Source of the DNA: an uncultured Roseovarius sp.
GTDB lineage: Bacteria > Pseudomonadota > Alphaproteobacteria > Rhodobacterales > Rhodobacteraceae
NCBI RefSeq assembly: GCF_913057115.1
Contig: NZ_CAJXNN010000020.1
Coordinates: 1-63,756 of the forward strand
Direction of reading: 5' to 3'
DNA length: 63,756 nucleotides
Position numbers and translations under genes: made by a program. Under the pieces are notes generated by a model. That model made no database searches. It saw only the letters and a program-made list of their open reading frames with translations, and was not told the origin of the DNA. Shown here in pieces: positions 56,812-63,756 of the stretch. Each line of letters begins with the position of its first letter. Within the stretch, counting starts at the first letter, position 1.

Positions 56812-57408
56812 TCAGGCCAGCGTCACCCCAGCCTGCGCCATCCCGTCCAGCGAGGCCGCCAAGGAGCCGTCCAAATCAATCGCCCGGCACAGCGCCTGAT
56901 TGACCGTCACGTCATAGCCCAGCTTCGCCGCATCCACAGCCGAGAAATTCACGCAGAAATCCGTGGCCAGCCCCACCATGGTCAGCTTGGAAATCCCCCG
57001 CTCCTGCAACATCCCGTGCAGGCCCGTGGGCGTCTTGTGGTCATTCTCGAAAAACGCCGAATAGCTGTCGATCGCCGGGTTGTATCCTTTGCGGATGATC
57101 GCATCGGCGCGGGTGCTGTCCAAATCGGCATGAAAGGCCGCGCCTGCGCTGCCTTGCACACAATGATCCGGCCACAGAACTTGTGTGCCATAGGGCATTT
57201 CCGTGGTCTCGAAGGGCGCTTTGCCGTCGTGGCTGGAAGCGAACGAGGAGTGCCCCGCCGGGTGCCAATCCTGCGTCAGGATCACCGCCTCGGCATCCGC
57301 CATCAGGGCATTGATCCCCGGCACGATCTCATCACCGCCCGTCACCGCCAAAGCCCCACCGGGGCAAAAATCATTCTGCACGTCGATCACGATCAGGGCA
57401 TGGGTCAT
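56812..57408 (-). CDS. pncA: nicotinamidase PncA
   Basis: PncA deamidates nicotinamide to nicotinate for NAD salvage. The 198-residue isochorismatase-fold protein has the catalytic Asp in VIDVQNDFCPGGALAV (D10), metal ligands in DWHPAGHSSFAS (D, H, H), the Lys in AIIRKGYNP, and the nucleophile Cys in VGLATDFCVNFSAVDAAKLGY. ATG 57408 is the first consistent with the family. It leads a three-gene minus-strand unit. Confidence 0.94.
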   Translation of the reverse strand: MTHALIVIDVQNDFCPGGALAVTGGDEIVPGINALMADAEAVILTQDWHPAGHSSFASSHDGKAPFETTEMPYGTQVLWPDHCVQGSAGAAFHADLDSTRADAIIRKGYNPAIDSYSAFFENDHKTPTGLHGMLQERGISKLTMVGLATDFCVNFSAVDAAKLGYDVTVNQALCRAIDLDGSLAASLDGMAQAGVTLA

Positions 57409-57521
57409 GGGGCGGCCTCCTTTGCGCATATGTCTAAGGGGTAAGCCGCAGGCCCACCCCCGTCAATGGCGCCACTTTGTCCCCTTGCCTAGACCCGCGA
57501 CAGGGCGTAATCCCCCGCCCC

Positions 57522-58436
57522 ATGTATACCATCGCTGCCCTCTACCACTTCACCCGCTTCGACGATCCCGCCGCCATTCGCGGCCCGCTCTATGACCTAT
57601 GTCTTGAACAGGGCATCTCGGGCTCGCTCCTTCTGGCGCACGAAGGCATCAACGGCACCATCGCTGGCCCCCGCGCCGGTATCGACGCGGTGCTGGCGCA
57701 TATCCGCGCCCTACCCGGCTGCGCCGATCTGGAGTGGAAAGAAAGCAGCAGCGCCGATCAACCCTTCCGCCGCCTCAAGGTGCGCCTGAAGCGCGAAATC
57801 GTCACCATGGGCCAACCCGATGTCGACCCCAAGGCGCGCGTCGGTCACTACGTCGACCCCGCCGACTGGAACGATCTGATCCGCTCGCCCGACGTGGCCG
57901 TGATCGACACCCGCAACGACTACGAGGTCGCCATCGGCACCTTCGAGGGGGCCATCGACCCCGAAACCGACAGCTTCCGCGACTTCCCCGCATGGTGGGA
58001 GGCGAACAAAGACCGCTTCCACAACAAGCGCATCGCCATGTTCTGCACCGGCGGCATCCGCTGTGAAAAATCCACCAACTACCTGCTGGGCCAAGGGGTG
58101 GACGAGGTCTATCACCTCAAGGGCGGTATCCTGAAATACCTCGAAGAGGTCCCCGCCGACGACAGCACATGGCAAGGCGAATGTTTCGTCTTCGATGGCC
58201 GCGTCTCCGTGGGTCACGGCCTGAAGGAAGGCCCGCATGAACTATGCTTTGCCTGCCGCCGCCCGATCCTGCCCGAAGACATGAACCGTCCCGAGTATGA
58301 ACACGGAGTGTCCTGCCACCAATGCTTTGAGGAAACCGACGAGGAGGCCAAAGGCCGCTTCCGCGAACGCCAAAAGCAAATGGCCCTCGCCGAAGCGCGC
58401 GGCGAAAAGCACATCAAAGTGGTGCACGAAGACTGA
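57522..58436 (+). CDS. trhO: tRNA uridine-34 hydroxylase TrhO
   Basis: TrhO installs ho5U34 in tRNA using O2. The 304-residue product has the acylphosphatase-like N domain (ISGSLLLAHEGINGTIAGP) and a rhodanese domain with the catalytic loop FCTGGIRCEKSTNYLL, followed by the C-terminal Cys pairs CFACRRPI and CHQCF that probably bind zinc. Matches the YceA family in full. It converges with the MFS gene over paired hairpins. Confidence 0.94.
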   Translation: MYTIAALYHFTRFDDPAAIRGPLYDLCLEQGISGSLLLAHEGINGTIAGPRAGIDAVLAHIRALPGCADLEWKESSSADQPFRRLKVRLKREIVTMGQPDVDPKARVGHYVDPADWNDLIRSPDVAVIDTRNDYEVAIGTFEGAIDPETDSFRDFPAWWEANKDRFHNKRIAMFCTGGIRCEKSTNYLLGQGVDEVYHLKGGILKYLEEVPADDSTWQGECFVFDGRVSVGHGLKEGPHELCFACRRPILPEDMNRPEYEHGVSCHQCFEETDEEAKGRFRERQKQMALAEARGEKHIKVVHED

Positions 58437-58443
58437 GGCGCGC

Positions 58444-58489
58444 CCGTTTTCTTCGAAAGAAAACGGAGCGAAATCTTTCAAAGATTTCG
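58444..58489. terminator. paired hairpins between trhO and the MFS gene
   Basis: CCGTTTTCTT/AAGAAAACGG (58444-58453 with 58457-58466) and CGAAATCTTT/AAAGATTTCG (58469-58478 with 58480-58489) are perfect stems 2 bases apart. T-runs occur on both strands within the stems. The position between convergent stops (58436 and 58495) fits a bidirectional terminator, like the pair at 11075-11119. Confidence 0.75.
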
Positions 58490-58494
58490 GCACC

Positions 58495-59715
58495 TCACGC
58501 CGCCACCGCCGCCCGCTTCCTTGGCCGGGTCCGCAGCAGGATCATCACCATGATCCCGATGTTCAGGAAATTCCAGACGATCCCGTTGACAAAGGCCATC
58601 TGGTAACTGCCGGTCACGTCGAAAATATACCCCGACAGCCAACCACCAAGCGCCATCCCGCCAATCGTCGCCATCATCACGAAGCCAACGCGCCGCCCGG
58701 CCTCCGCACTCGGCATATACTCCCGCACCACTAAGGCATAGGAGGGCACGATCCCCCCTTGCGCCAAACCAAAAATCAAACTCACCATGTAAAGCGACAC
58801 CAGCCCCCCGGCAGGCAGGTACAAAAACAGCGCCAGACATTGCAGGACCGATCCCAGAAGCAGCGTTTTCACCCCGCCCAGCTTATCGGCCAAAAGCCCC
58901 GACACCAGACGCGAACCGACACCGCCCAACAGCATCAGCGACAGCATCTGTCCCCCCACAGCCGGGCCATACCCCATATCCACGCAAAGGCTCACGATAT
59001 GCACCTGCGGCATCGACATCGCCACGCAACAACCGACCCCGGCAAGGCCAAGCAACAGCATCAGGGCGCGCGGCGAAAACCCCGCCGCCTTGGCCCGCAG
59101 GTTCGACACCCCATCGGCATGGTCCCGCGCCGCCAAGGGCACCCGCCGCCTGAGCATCAGCGACAAGGGCACCATGACCGCCACCGTGACCACCGCCAAA
59201 ACAAGGTACACCGCGCGCCATCCCTCTTCGGCCAGAATACCCGCCAAAACCACCGGCCAGAACGCGCCGGATATGTAATTGCCGCTCGCCGTGATCGCCA
59301 CGGCGATCCCCCGCCGCTTCAAAAACCATAGCGATACATCGGCAATCAGCGGCCCGAAACTCGCCGCCGTGCCAAAGCCGATCACCACCTGCAAAAGCGA
59401 CACAACCACCACCGAAGGGCTCAGCGCCGCCAAGGCTGTGGCCGCCGAAATCATCACCGCCGCCCCGATCAAGGCGGTTGTCACGCCAAACCGGTCCACG
59501 ATCCGCCCGATCCCGAAATTGCCCAAGGCAAAACCCACCATCGTCATGGTGTAAGGCAACGCGGCCTGCGCCCTGTCGATCCCGAACTCCGCCTGCATCG
59601 CGGGCATCACCACGATGATCGACCACATGCCAACATTGCCCACCGTCGCAATCAGCAACGAGACGGCAAGGCGCATCCACGCATAACGGCTATCCAATAC
59701 CTCGGGCCCAGTCAT
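58495..59715 (-). CDS. MFS transporter, oxalate/formate-antiporter-like
   Basis: The 406-residue product has twelve membrane segments and MFS signatures such as GNFGIGRIVDRFGVTTALIGAAV between segments 2 and 3 and GGVGSRLVSGLLADKLGG in the second half. It resembles the monocarboxylate/oxalate branch of MFS carriers; the substrate is unknown. It is divergent from kdsD by 115 bases. Confidence 0.9.
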   Translation of the reverse strand: MTGPEVLDSRYAWMRLAVSLLIATVGNVGMWSIIVVMPAMQAEFGIDRAQAALPYTMTMVGFALGNFGIGRIVDRFGVTTALIGAAVMISAATALAALSPSVVVVSLLQVVIGFGTAASFGPLIADVSLWFLKRRGIAVAITASGNYISGAFWPVVLAGILAEEGWRAVYLVLAVVTVAVMVPLSLMLRRRVPLAARDHADGVSNLRAKAAGFSPRALMLLLGLAGVGCCVAMSMPQVHIVSLCVDMGYGPAVGGQMLSLMLLGGVGSRLVSGLLADKLGGVKTLLLGSVLQCLALFLYLPAGGLVSLYMVSLIFGLAQGGIVPSYALVVREYMPSAEAGRRVGFVMMATIGGMALGGWLSGYIFDVTGSYQMAFVNGIVWNFLNIGIMVMILLRTRPRKRAAVAA

Positions 59716-59830
59716 GGCGCGACGTTAGACACAGGCACGTCCAAGGACCAGCCCGATTTGCACCGGGGCTTGGCGCGCAAGCGCGGGCGGGGTATGCCTG
59801 CATCCAAACCCAAACCAAAGGCCCCGCCCT

Positions 59831-60790
59831 ATGCCCGACAAACCAAGCCCCAGCGCCATCGCCCGCGACGTCCTGCAAACCGAGGGCGAGGCCCTTCTGG
59901 GCCTGCGCGACACGCTGCCCCCCGCGTTTGACGCGGTGGTCACCGACTTGCTCGGCGTCCCCGGCCGGGTCATTGTCTCCGGCATGGGCAAATCCGGTCA
60001 CGTGGCCGCGAAAATCGCCGCCACCATGGCCAGCACGGGCACGCCCGCGCAATACGTCCACCCGGGCGAAGCCAGCCATGGCGATCTAGGCATGATCACC
60101 GGCCAGGATGCCGTGATCCTGATTTCCAATTCCGGCGAGACACGCGAACTGGCCGATATCATCGCCCATACCCGCCGCTTCTCGATCCCGCTCATCGCCA
60201 TCACCAAGAAGGCAGAAAGCACACTGGCCACACAGGCCGATCACCTACTGCAACTGCCCAGCGCGCCCGAGGCCTGCGCCATCGGTATGGCCCCCACCAC
60301 CTCGACCACCTGCACCATGGCACTGGGCGATGCGCTTGCCGTGGCGCTGATGCGCCTGCGCGGGTTCGAGCGGGAAAACTTCCTCGCCTTCCACCCCGGC
60401 GGCACGCTGGGCGCGCAACTGCTCAAGGTCTCCTCGGTCATGCACACGGGCGATGCCCTGCCCGTGGTGCATGACACCACCCCCATGGGCGACACGCTGC
60501 TGGAAATGACCGCCAAGGGCTTTGGCGTCGCCGCCCTTGTCACCGACGGTCGCCTTACGGGTGTCATCACCGATGGCGACTTGCGCCGCAACCTCGACAG
60601 CCTCATGTCGCACAAGGCGGGCGAAATCGCCACCCGTGGCCCCCGCACCATCGCCCCCGAGGCGCTCCTTTCCGAGGCCCTCGGCGTGATGAACGCCAAC
60701 AAGATCAGCGCGCTTTTTGCCGTGGATGATGACGGCACCCTGCGCGGCCTTGTCCATATCCACGACGCCCTGCGCGCCGGGGTGGCCTAG
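59831..60790 (+). CDS. kdsD: arabinose-5-phosphate isomerase (KpsF/GutQ/KdsD family)
   Basis: The enzyme converts ribulose-5-P to arabinose-5-P, the first step to KDO for lipopolysaccharide. The 319-residue product has a SIS domain (VIVSGMGKSGHVAAKIAATMASTGTPAQYVHPGEASHGDLGMI, ILISNSGETREL) and two CBS domains (VMHTGDALPVV onward and GEIATRGPRTI onward). A terminator follows. No other KDO genes are in the window. Confidence 0.93.
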   Translation: MPDKPSPSAIARDVLQTEGEALLGLRDTLPPAFDAVVTDLLGVPGRVIVSGMGKSGHVAAKIAATMASTGTPAQYVHPGEASHGDLGMITGQDAVILISNSGETRELADIIAHTRRFSIPLIAITKKAESTLATQADHLLQLPSAPEACAIGMAPTTSTTCTMALGDALAVALMRLRGFERENFLAFHPGGTLGAQLLKVSSVMHTGDALPVVHDTTPMGDTLLEMTAKGFGVAALVTDGRLTGVITDGDLRRNLDSLMSHKAGEIATRGPRTIAPEALLSEALGVMNANKISALFAVDDDGTLRGLVHIHDALRAGVA

Positions 60791-60835
60791 TCTTTTAGGT
60801 CCTAGAATCCGCCGTCAGCTTCTTCTTGGCAAAAA

Positions 60836-60862
60836 TACTCCTGCCGGAGGAGTGTTCTTCTT
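60836..60862 (+). terminator. kdsD terminator with a recurrent ATACTCC word
   Basis: ACTCCT/AGGAGT form a 6-bp stem with a GCCGG loop (about 60837-60853), followed by GTTCTTCTT. The preceding CAAAAATACTCC resembles the word before the 54482 terminator. The remaining 160 bases to 61014 hold no gene I can see. Confidence 0.65.
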
Positions 60863-61014
60863 GTGTCATACGTTCTTCCTGTGCCCATAGTTCGTCTCCT
60901 CCGCCGCACATTATGCTATCGAAGAAGCGGCACTTTCACATTCGTTTGCTCCATCGGCCTGCACCGCACAACCCGCGCGCCCAATTGAAGAAGTGCTCTC
61001 AATACTCGCTCATC

Positions 61015-62097
61015 TCAGCTTTCGACCCCCTCACGCATCCATTTTTGCAGCGTCATGACCGAATGCTCGGAGTTCACCCCGCAGCCCGGATCGACCACCA
61101 ATGGGCCGGGCACGTAGCCGCTTGATTTCAGCCCGCGCTGCACGGATTCGACAAGGTGGATGTCTTCTTCGACAGTAGTGGCGCGGTCCTGAACCGCCAG
61201 CCGCCGGATCACCTCACTGTCCCATCCGCCTTCGGTGTACCAGCCGCGCCAGACAACCACATGATCGGCATCAATCGCGCGCCAGTGATAGGTGTTCAGC
61301 ACGTTGCCCGGATAGACCTGAAAGCTGAACATCGGCCAGAGGAACCAGCTTGAATACTCCTCCGCATGCGGTTTCGAGTGGTCAATCTCGTAGGTCATGT
61401 TTTCAAGGCTCTGACACTCCGTCGTGTGACGCAGGCAATAGCCTTGGGGCTGAATGTCATAGGTTTCGGGCTTGATGACTCCGGTGGCAAAGGTGGGGTG
61501 ATTGAGCGAACAGTGGTAACATTCTGAATAGTTCTCGACCGAGACCTTCCAGTTGCAGTTTTCGGGGATTTCCACCCACTCAAGCGGTTTCAGGCTTTCC
61601 CATTGCGGCAGCCATTCCGTCAGTTCTTGCCGCGCGCCGGGGAACCATTCGTCCATCGGCGCCGCTTCGGGATCAAGGTTGACGAAGATAAACCCCAGGA
61701 ACAGTTCGGTCCGTACCTCGGTCAGGCAGACGGCGGATTTGTCGAAACCGGGAACGGACTTCGTGTTCGGTGCCGCGCGGAGTTCTCCGGTCAGCTCGTA
61801 GGTCCATGCGTGATACGGACAGACCACGACACGGGTGGAGCCTTCGCCACTGACAAGCTGATGCGCCCGGTGCTGGCAAACGTTGTAGAACGTGCGGATC
61901 TCGCCGTCGCGCCCCTTGATACAGAACAGACTTTCGCCAGCCATGTCGAAGGCAAAGTAGTCACCGGGGTGTTCAAGCTGACTGGCATGACCGGCAAATT
62001 GCCATGTCCGGGCCAAAACGCCCTTGCGTTCCGCCTCGAAAACGGCCGGGTCGGTATAGTAACGCGCATCAAGCGAATGGGTCAGTGGTGCGTTCAT
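61015..62097 (-). CDS. Rieske oxygenase alpha subunit, quaternary-amine type
   Basis: The 360-residue product has a Rieske centre with C74-x-H76 (CQHRAH) and C93-x2-H96 (CPYHAW), and a mononuclear iron site seen in ENYSECYHCSLNHP and the later EEDIHLVESVQRGL. The sequence style matches glycine betaine, carnitine or stachydrine monooxygenases (GbcA, CntA, Stc2) rather than aromatic dioxygenases. The reductase partner is not in the window. Coupled to the RpiR regulator by ATGA. Confidence 0.85.
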   Translation of the reverse strand: MNAPLTHSLDARYYTDPAVFEAERKGVLARTWQFAGHASQLEHPGDYFAFDMAGESLFCIKGRDGEIRTFYNVCQHRAHQLVSGEGSTRVVVCPYHAWTYELTGELRAAPNTKSVPGFDKSAVCLTEVRTELFLGFIFVNLDPEAAPMDEWFPGARQELTEWLPQWESLKPLEWVEIPENCNWKVSVENYSECYHCSLNHPTFATGVIKPETYDIQPQGYCLRHTTECQSLENMTYEIDHSKPHAEEYSSWFLWPMFSFQVYPGNVLNTYHWRAIDADHVVVWRGWYTEGGWDSEVIRRLAVQDRATTVEEDIHLVESVQRGLKSSGYVPGPLVVDPGCGVNSEHSVMTLQKWMREGVES

Positions 62098-62981
62098 TCA
62101 GGCTCCTCCTCGTAAATGCCTAGCTGATGCCGCCGTTTGTGGAAGGTCTCGACCCGTTCGACGATTTCGTCGCTGGCGACCGAGATGACGAAACTCAACA
62201 GCGTTTCCAGAACCGCGATGGTCGAGACCGATGAGGGGAAAAACTGTGGCGTGTCGGCAGCCACCACGAAGCCGTGGTGCGATTGCAGGATGATGGGGCT
62301 GGCCGGGCTGTCGGAAATGGCGATGACGGTCATGCCCTGTTCGCGGGCGATGCGCACCGCCTCGACCACTTCGGCGCGGTAGGGGCGGCAAGTGATCGCG
62401 ATAAGCACATCGCGCCCGTCGGCCCATGCCAGATCGTCCACCGGGGTCGATCCGGGGCGCGGGATGGCGTGGAACTGTGTCATCCCGGTGCTGGCCAGAT
62501 AGGTGAAGTTGCGCGCGTTGGAGTTGTTGACCCCAACGCCCAGCGTGAATACCTGTCGCGAGGCCCAGATCGCCTTGGCGGCATTTTCAAGCGCATCGGC
62601 GCTGATACCGGCAAAACTTTCTTCGATATTGCGGATAGCGGCACCGACCATATCGGCATAAAGCCCGCCCAGATCACCGGATTTGGCAATATCCTGAAGC
62701 CAGCGCGCGCGGTCAGGGAAGCTGACCACGCCGCGCCGGATGGCATCCCGGAAAGGGGCGCGGAAATCCTCGTACCCGTCAAAGCCCACCTGCCGCGCCA
62801 TGCGCACGAAGGTATTGGGTTTCACGCGGGCGGCCTCGGCAATTTCGCGCACGGTCGACACCCCGACGTCGGTGGGATTTTCCAGCACGTAGCGCGCCGC
62901 TTTCTGGGCCTCGGGCGTGAGGTTGTCCCATTCGTCGCTCAGGCGGTCCAGAATCGAATTTGATACATTTGTGTCATTCAT
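62094..62981 (-). CDS. RpiR/MurR family regulator
   Basis: The 295-residue product has the N-terminal RpiR helix-turn-helix (DRLSDEWDNLTPEAQKAARYVLENPTDVGVSTVREIAEAARVKPNTFVRMARQVGFDGYEDF) and a C-terminal SIS sugar-binding domain (FTLGVGVNNSNARNF, DVLIAITCRPYRAEVVEAV). ATG 62981 is chosen because family similarity begins there. Paired ACAAATGTA half-sites at 62964-63003 overlap its start. It probably controls its own operon and the divergent FAD enzyme. Confidence 0.9.
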   Translation of the reverse strand: MNDTNVSNSILDRLSDEWDNLTPEAQKAARYVLENPTDVGVSTVREIAEAARVKPNTFVRMARQVGFDGYEDFRAPFRDAIRRGVVSFPDRARWLQDIAKSGDLGGLYADMVGAAIRNIEESFAGISADALENAAKAIWASRQVFTLGVGVNNSNARNFTYLASTGMTQFHAIPRPGSTPVDDLAWADGRDVLIAITCRPYRAEVVEAVRIAREQGMTVIAISDSPASPIILQSHHGFVVAADTPQFFPSSVSTIAVLETLLSFVISVASDEIVERVETFHKRRHQLGIYEEEPE

Positions 62982-63003
62982 GGTTGACGATGGTACAAAT
63001 GTA
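62964..63003. promoter_or_regulatory. candidate RpiR operator in the divergent promoter
   Basis: TACATTTGT (62964-62972) and ACAAATGTA (62995-63003) are exact inverted 9-mers 31 bases apart centre to centre, about three helical turns. The second lies inside the palindrome GTACAAATGTAC (62993-63004). One half-site is within the first codons of the regulator gene, which suits autorepression. Confidence 0.55.
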
Positions 63004-63052
63004 CGAATACCGTGTCCACCGAAAATGCGACTCTGCAAACAGGAAATGCGCC

Positions 63053-63756
63053 ATGTCCGGTTCCCCCCTTCCCTCCCATGCTCGTGTTGTCATCGTCGGT
63101 GGCGGCGTCATGGGGGTGGGTCTTGCCTATCACCTTGCCCATGAGGGCTGGGGCCATGACACGGTTTTGCTGGAAAAGGCCGAACTGACCAGCGGCAGCA
63201 CATGGCACGCGGCGGGGCAGATCACCCATTCCACCAGCAGCTTCAGCCTTGGCAAATGCGTGGATTACAACATCGGGCTTTATTCCGGCGGACTTGAGGC
63301 CGAAACCGGCCAGCCCGTGACGTGGCATGGCTGTGGCTCGTTCCGTCTGGCCTATACCGAGGATGAGATGGATTGGCTGCGTCATACCCTTTCGGTGGGG
63401 CGCAGCCTTGGGTTCAACATCGAATTGGTTGGCCCTGAAAAGGTGGCCGAGTTGCACCCCTTCTATAACCTCGATGGGGTTCTGGGCGCGCTTTACACGC
63501 CGGACGACGGCCATGTTGACCCCACCAATGTCACCATGGCCATGGCCGCGGGCGCGCGTCAGAAAGGGGCCAAGATCATTCGCCGTTGCCGTGCGACCAA
63601 TATCACCCGCCAAGGCGAGGAATGGGTGGTCGAGACCGAACAGGGCACCATTCGCTGTGAGCATGTGGTCAATGCCGGTGGCACCTATGCCCGGCAGATG
63701 GGCGAATGGTCGGGCCTGCAACTGCCGATGACCTCGATGACCCACCATTATTTCGT
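63053..63756 (+). CDS. FAD-dependent oxidoreductase (DMGDH/sarcosine type), truncated by the window
   Basis: The frame runs from ATG 63053 to the end of the window without a stop (234 codons). It starts with a dinucleotide-binding motif, VVIVGGGVMGVGLAYHLA, followed by TSGSTWHAAGQITHS, the conserved flavin-attachment style region of dimethylglycine and sarcosine dehydrogenases. It is divergent from the RpiR-Rieske pair. With the Rieske enzyme it suggests stepwise demethylation of a betaine-like compound. An AGGAAA site precedes the start. Confidence 0.85.
   Translation, partial: MSGSPLPSHARVVIVGGGVMGVGLAYHLAHEGWGHDTVLLEKAELTSGSTWHAAGQITHSTSSFSLGKCVDYNIGLYSGGLEAETGQPVTWHGCGSFRLAYTEDEMDWLRHTLSVGRSLGFNIELVGPEKVAELHPFYNLDGVLGALYTPDDGHVDPTNVTMAMAAGARQKGAKIIRRCRATNITRQGEEWVVETEQGTIRCEHVVNAGGTYARQMGEWSGLQLPMTSMTHHYF

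Overview
The window looks like a chromosomal segment of a high-GC alphaproteobacterium of the order Rhodobacterales, probably the marine Roseobacter group. The grounds are an atpIBEXF operon encoding paired b and b' subunits, a MipZ-type division ATPase, a Pcs-type phosphatidylcholine synthase, an ffh-rpsP-rimM-trmD-rplS-rpmE translation block, and several small families I associate with Rhodobacteraceae. I saw no tRNA, rRNA, CRISPR array, insertion sequence, prophage or integrase other than XerC. Species assignment is not possible by eye.

Layout. 0.1-3.1 kb: mutL and rmuC (repair and genome stability), coupled by ATGA. 3.1-6.8 kb (-): two lineage-type genes, a lipoprotein and ilvD. 6.9-11 kb (+): a CPBP membrane protease, accD-folC and a LysM protein. 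11.3-13.9 kb (-): the F0 half of ATP synthase. 14.2-19.3 kb: a DUF318 permease, UspA, an ArsR regulator coupled to a GT61-like gene, and a LysR-EamA pair divergent from azoR. 20.2-27.3 kb (+): ffh with a structured leader, three chained GNAT acetyltransferases, chorismate mutase, rpsP, bluB, a 47-residue membrane peptide, rimM, trmD, rplS and rpmE. 27.4-36.6 kb: a TPR-sulfotransferase, mipZ, an EamA transporter, a methyltransferase, gloB, clpA and an M23 peptidase. 36.6-42 kb: priA, a transaldolase-like enzyme, DUF484-xerC and pcs.

42.0-50.5 kb holds the least explained system. It is a five-gene minus-strand operon in which every product has a signal peptide: a VWA protein, a WG-repeat protein, a 199-residue protein, a DUF4412-like protein and a 940-residue HExxHxxGxxH zinc protease. 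The genes are mostly coupled by start/stop overlaps and are divergent from a LuxR-type regulator. I infer an envelope or extracellular assembly under dedicated control; its function is unknown.

50.7-60.8 kb: sfsA, a four-gene operon (CinA/MoaB-like, GNAT, AhpD-like, OmpA-like), map, pncA-UDG-sseB, trhO, an MFS transporter and kdsD. 61.0 kb to the end: a Rieske oxygenase and RpiR regulator divergent from a truncated FAD oxidoreductase, which together suggest catabolism of a quaternary or methylated amine.

Non-coding structure is rich. Two related arrays of the CGTACG palindrome lie at 23.4 and 31.15 kb, with a weaker relative at 50.57 kb. There are paired hairpins at gene ends, hairpins on both sides of atpE, a nested inverted repeat after folC, and a structured leader before ffh.
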